Below, piece by piece: positions 4,657 to 5,723 of a DNA stretch of 5,723 nt; positions within the stretch are counted from its first letter, which is position 1, and the number at the start of each line of letters is the position of its first letter. The DNA comes from JBFLVN01 sp040758475 (GTDB lineage Bacteria > JAGRBM01). Under the pieces are notes generated by a model. The model did no database searches. It worked only from the letters and a program-made list of their open reading frames with translations, and was not told the DNA's origin. The stretch is from assembly GCA_040758475.1 (NCBI GenBank), contig JBFLVN010000240.1:1-5723 (forward strand), read 5' to 3'. The position numbers and the translations under genes were made by a program.

Positions 4657-5682
4657 CTACGGAAGCACCTTGATGGCGTTGGCGCCGATCAAGGCGCCAA
4701 GATCGGTCTTGGTCCGTTCGATGGCCACGAGGTCCACGAAGTTCCCCTGGCCGCTCGGATCGATCCGGAGGACGCCGTTTTCGAAGGATAAATGGTTCTG
4801 AAGAGATTGGAGGGAACCATCGCCCGAATAGCCCCCCTCCGCGAGGACGGCGGAAACGTCGATGACGTCCCCTTCCCGGTACTGGAGTTTCTTGATCGTA
4901 TCTTTCTGCCCGTCCACGTCTTCGGGCAGGTAGACGTATTTGTCCGCCCCGCCCGAGCCGTCGAGCACGTCCGCCCCCGGGCCGCCCCGGATCACATCGT
5001 CGCCGTCCTGGCCGATGAGTTCGTCGTTCCCGGGGCCGCCGGTGACCACGTCGTTCCCGTCGCCCGCCTCGACGTAATCGTTCCCCTCGTCGCCCGAAAT
5101 CGTGTCGTTCCCCATGACGCCGTCCATCCGGTCGTCCCCTTTTCCGCCGGAGATCACGTCGTCCCCTTCGGCGCCGATCGCCCAGTCGTTTCCATCCCCG
5201 CCGTCGATGACGTCGTTGTCTTCCGCGCCGACGAGCCGGTCGTCCCCGTCGCCCCCCTCCAGGTTGTCTTCACCCAGGCCGCCCTTGAGGAAGTCGTTCC
5301 CGTCTTCTCCGAACAGGGCGTCGTTCCCTTTGCCGCCCTTGACGTGGTCGTCGCCGGCCCCGGCGCGAACCGTGTCGTTCCCGTCGCCCGCGTTGATGAT
5401 GTTGTCAGCCGAATCGCCGCTGGCCGTATCGTCCCCGGCGCTAAGGAAGTAAGTGGGGTTATCGTCCAGCACGACCTTGAATTCGTTCCCCGGAGGCGGC
5501 TCCTGGGTCACGGCTTTCCCATCGCCCCCGCGCTGGATGGGGGCCTGGGGATCGTCCTTGCTCCACGTCGCGTCGGCCGTGGGCGGGAGAGTCTGGGGAG
5601 GCTCGCGAAGGAGGAAATATGCCGCAACCAACGCGGCCAGCAGGACGGCTCCCAGAAGAATCAAGCGAGTCCGCTTTTCCAC
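4657..5682 (-). CDS. Membrane-anchored RTX calcium-binding protein, paralogue of the downstream RTX lipoprotein
   Basis: A 341-residue protein. K3, R4 and R6 precede a hydrophobic segment at 7-25, with R26-E27 after it and no clear signal peptidase or lipoprotein site, so it is probably an uncleaved N-in membrane anchor. Residues 28-65 are a Pro-rich linker. Residues 80-250 are 19 contiguous RTX nonapeptides; the first two (LSAGDDTAS, GDSADNIIN) are degenerate. Residues 245-341 (ADKYVYLPED, DTIKKLQYREGDVIDVSAVL, YSGDGSLQSL) align along their length with the C-terminal domain of the neighbouring 270-residue protein (shared DTI, GD-x-(I/L)-D-(V/L)-S, Y-(S/A)-GDGS, N-(A/V)-I). This indicates gene duplication. 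The start is GTG: an in-frame TAA lies two codons upstream, and AAAGGGG sits 6 bases before it. Predicted to place a calcium-binding roll on the outer face of the inner membrane; the function is not known. Confidence 0.86.
   Translation of the reverse strand: MEKRTRLILLGAVLLAALVAAYFLLREPPQTLPPTADATWSKDDPQAPIQRGGDGKAVTQEPPPGNEFKVVLDDNPTYFLSAGDDTASGDSADNIINAGDGNDTVRAGAGDDHVKGGKGNDALFGEDGNDFLKGGLGEDNLEGGDGDDRLVGAEDNDVIDGGDGNDWAIGAEGDDVISGGKGDDRMDGVMGNDTISGDEGNDYVEAGDGNDVVTGGPGNDELIGQDGDDVIRGGPGADVLDGSGGADKYVYLPEDVDGQKDTIKKLQYREGDVIDVSAVLAEGGYSGDGSLQSLQNHLSFENGVLRIDPSGQGNFVDLVAIERTKTDLGALIGANAIKVLP
4933..5445 (-). repeat. 19 tandem RTX nonapeptide repeats (27-base units)
   Basis: Residues 80-250 form nineteen in-phase 9-residue units such as AGDGNDTVR, GGKGNDALF, GEDGNDFLK, GGDGNDWAI, GGPGNDELI and GGPGADVLD. 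Most keep the G-x-D Ca2+-binding core. Weak units are GDSADNIIN, GAEDNDVID and GVMGNDTIS. The array has four more units than the neighbouring paralogue. Confidence 0.93.
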
Positions 5683-5688
5683 GGATTA

Positions 5689-5695
5689 CCCCTTT
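5689..5695 (-). promoter_or_regulatory. Ribosome binding site deciding the GTG start of the membrane-anchored RTX gene
   Basis: Minus-strand AAAGGGG is followed by 6 bases (TAATCC) and GTG at 5682-5680. The TAA within that spacer is in frame with the gene, so no longer N-terminus is possible. A later TTG start would remove the positive charges before the membrane segment. Confidence 0.75.
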
Positions 5696-5723
5696 GGTGC
5701 AATGGGTTTTAGCGCTTCCCATC

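Noticed and set aside
4100..5445. Regular repeats resembling a CRISPR array
   Set aside because: The period is 27 bases with no unique spacers, and the repeats translate into RTX nonapeptides in one frame throughout.
4792..5712. 306-codon open frame on the plus strand opposite the membrane-anchored RTX gene
   Set aside because: The 27-base RTX periodicity keeps the opposite strand free of stops and yields a monotonous Val/Pro/Arg repeat. It is a by-product of the real repeats, not a gene.

Overview
The window is GC-rich, densely coding bacterial DNA with four protein genes and one 467-base non-coding spacer. All four products carry an export signal or membrane anchor, and three are predicted from sequence to bind calcium. 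One gene has a lipoprotein signal, two have RTX repeats, and one has a C-terminal Gly/Ser-Cys-hydrophobic-Arg tail. Together these point to a Gram-negative organism, perhaps of a deltaproteobacterial-type lineage (Myxococcota and relatives use such tails). No ribosomal or other taxonomic marker is present, so this placement is an inference. I see no RNA gene, transposase, integrase or CRISPR array.

Layout. 25-2508 (minus) encodes an 827-residue secreted modular protein: signal peptide, beta-sandwich module, thrombospondin type-3-like calcium repeats, a probable beta-propeller and a C-terminal sorting-type tail. 2509-2975 is a divergent spacer, less GC-rich than the genes, especially at its right end. 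It holds hairpins, a repeated GTTCTC/GAGAAC half-site, a pair of interleaved inverted repeats, and a CRP/FNR-type palindrome in front of the plus-strand gene. 2976-3818 (plus) encodes a 280-residue exported protein I do not recognise. It overlaps the next gene tail-to-tail by four bases. 4657-5682 and 3815-4627 (both minus, transcribed in that order, 29 bases apart) form a two-gene unit of paralogous RTX proteins. The first is held by an N-terminal membrane segment, the second by a lipoprotein signal.

How the genes may work together. The sequence supports a calcium-dependent cell-envelope or surface locus. The RTX pair carries nonapeptide repeats in unbroken phase (19 and 15 units) and a C-terminal domain like those of type I secreted RTX proteins, yet both have N-terminal Sec-type signals or anchors. 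That mismatch is the most interesting feature of the window. No secretion ATPase, sortase-like protease or regulator is present, so any partnership among the genes is inferred from proximity and shared themes only.
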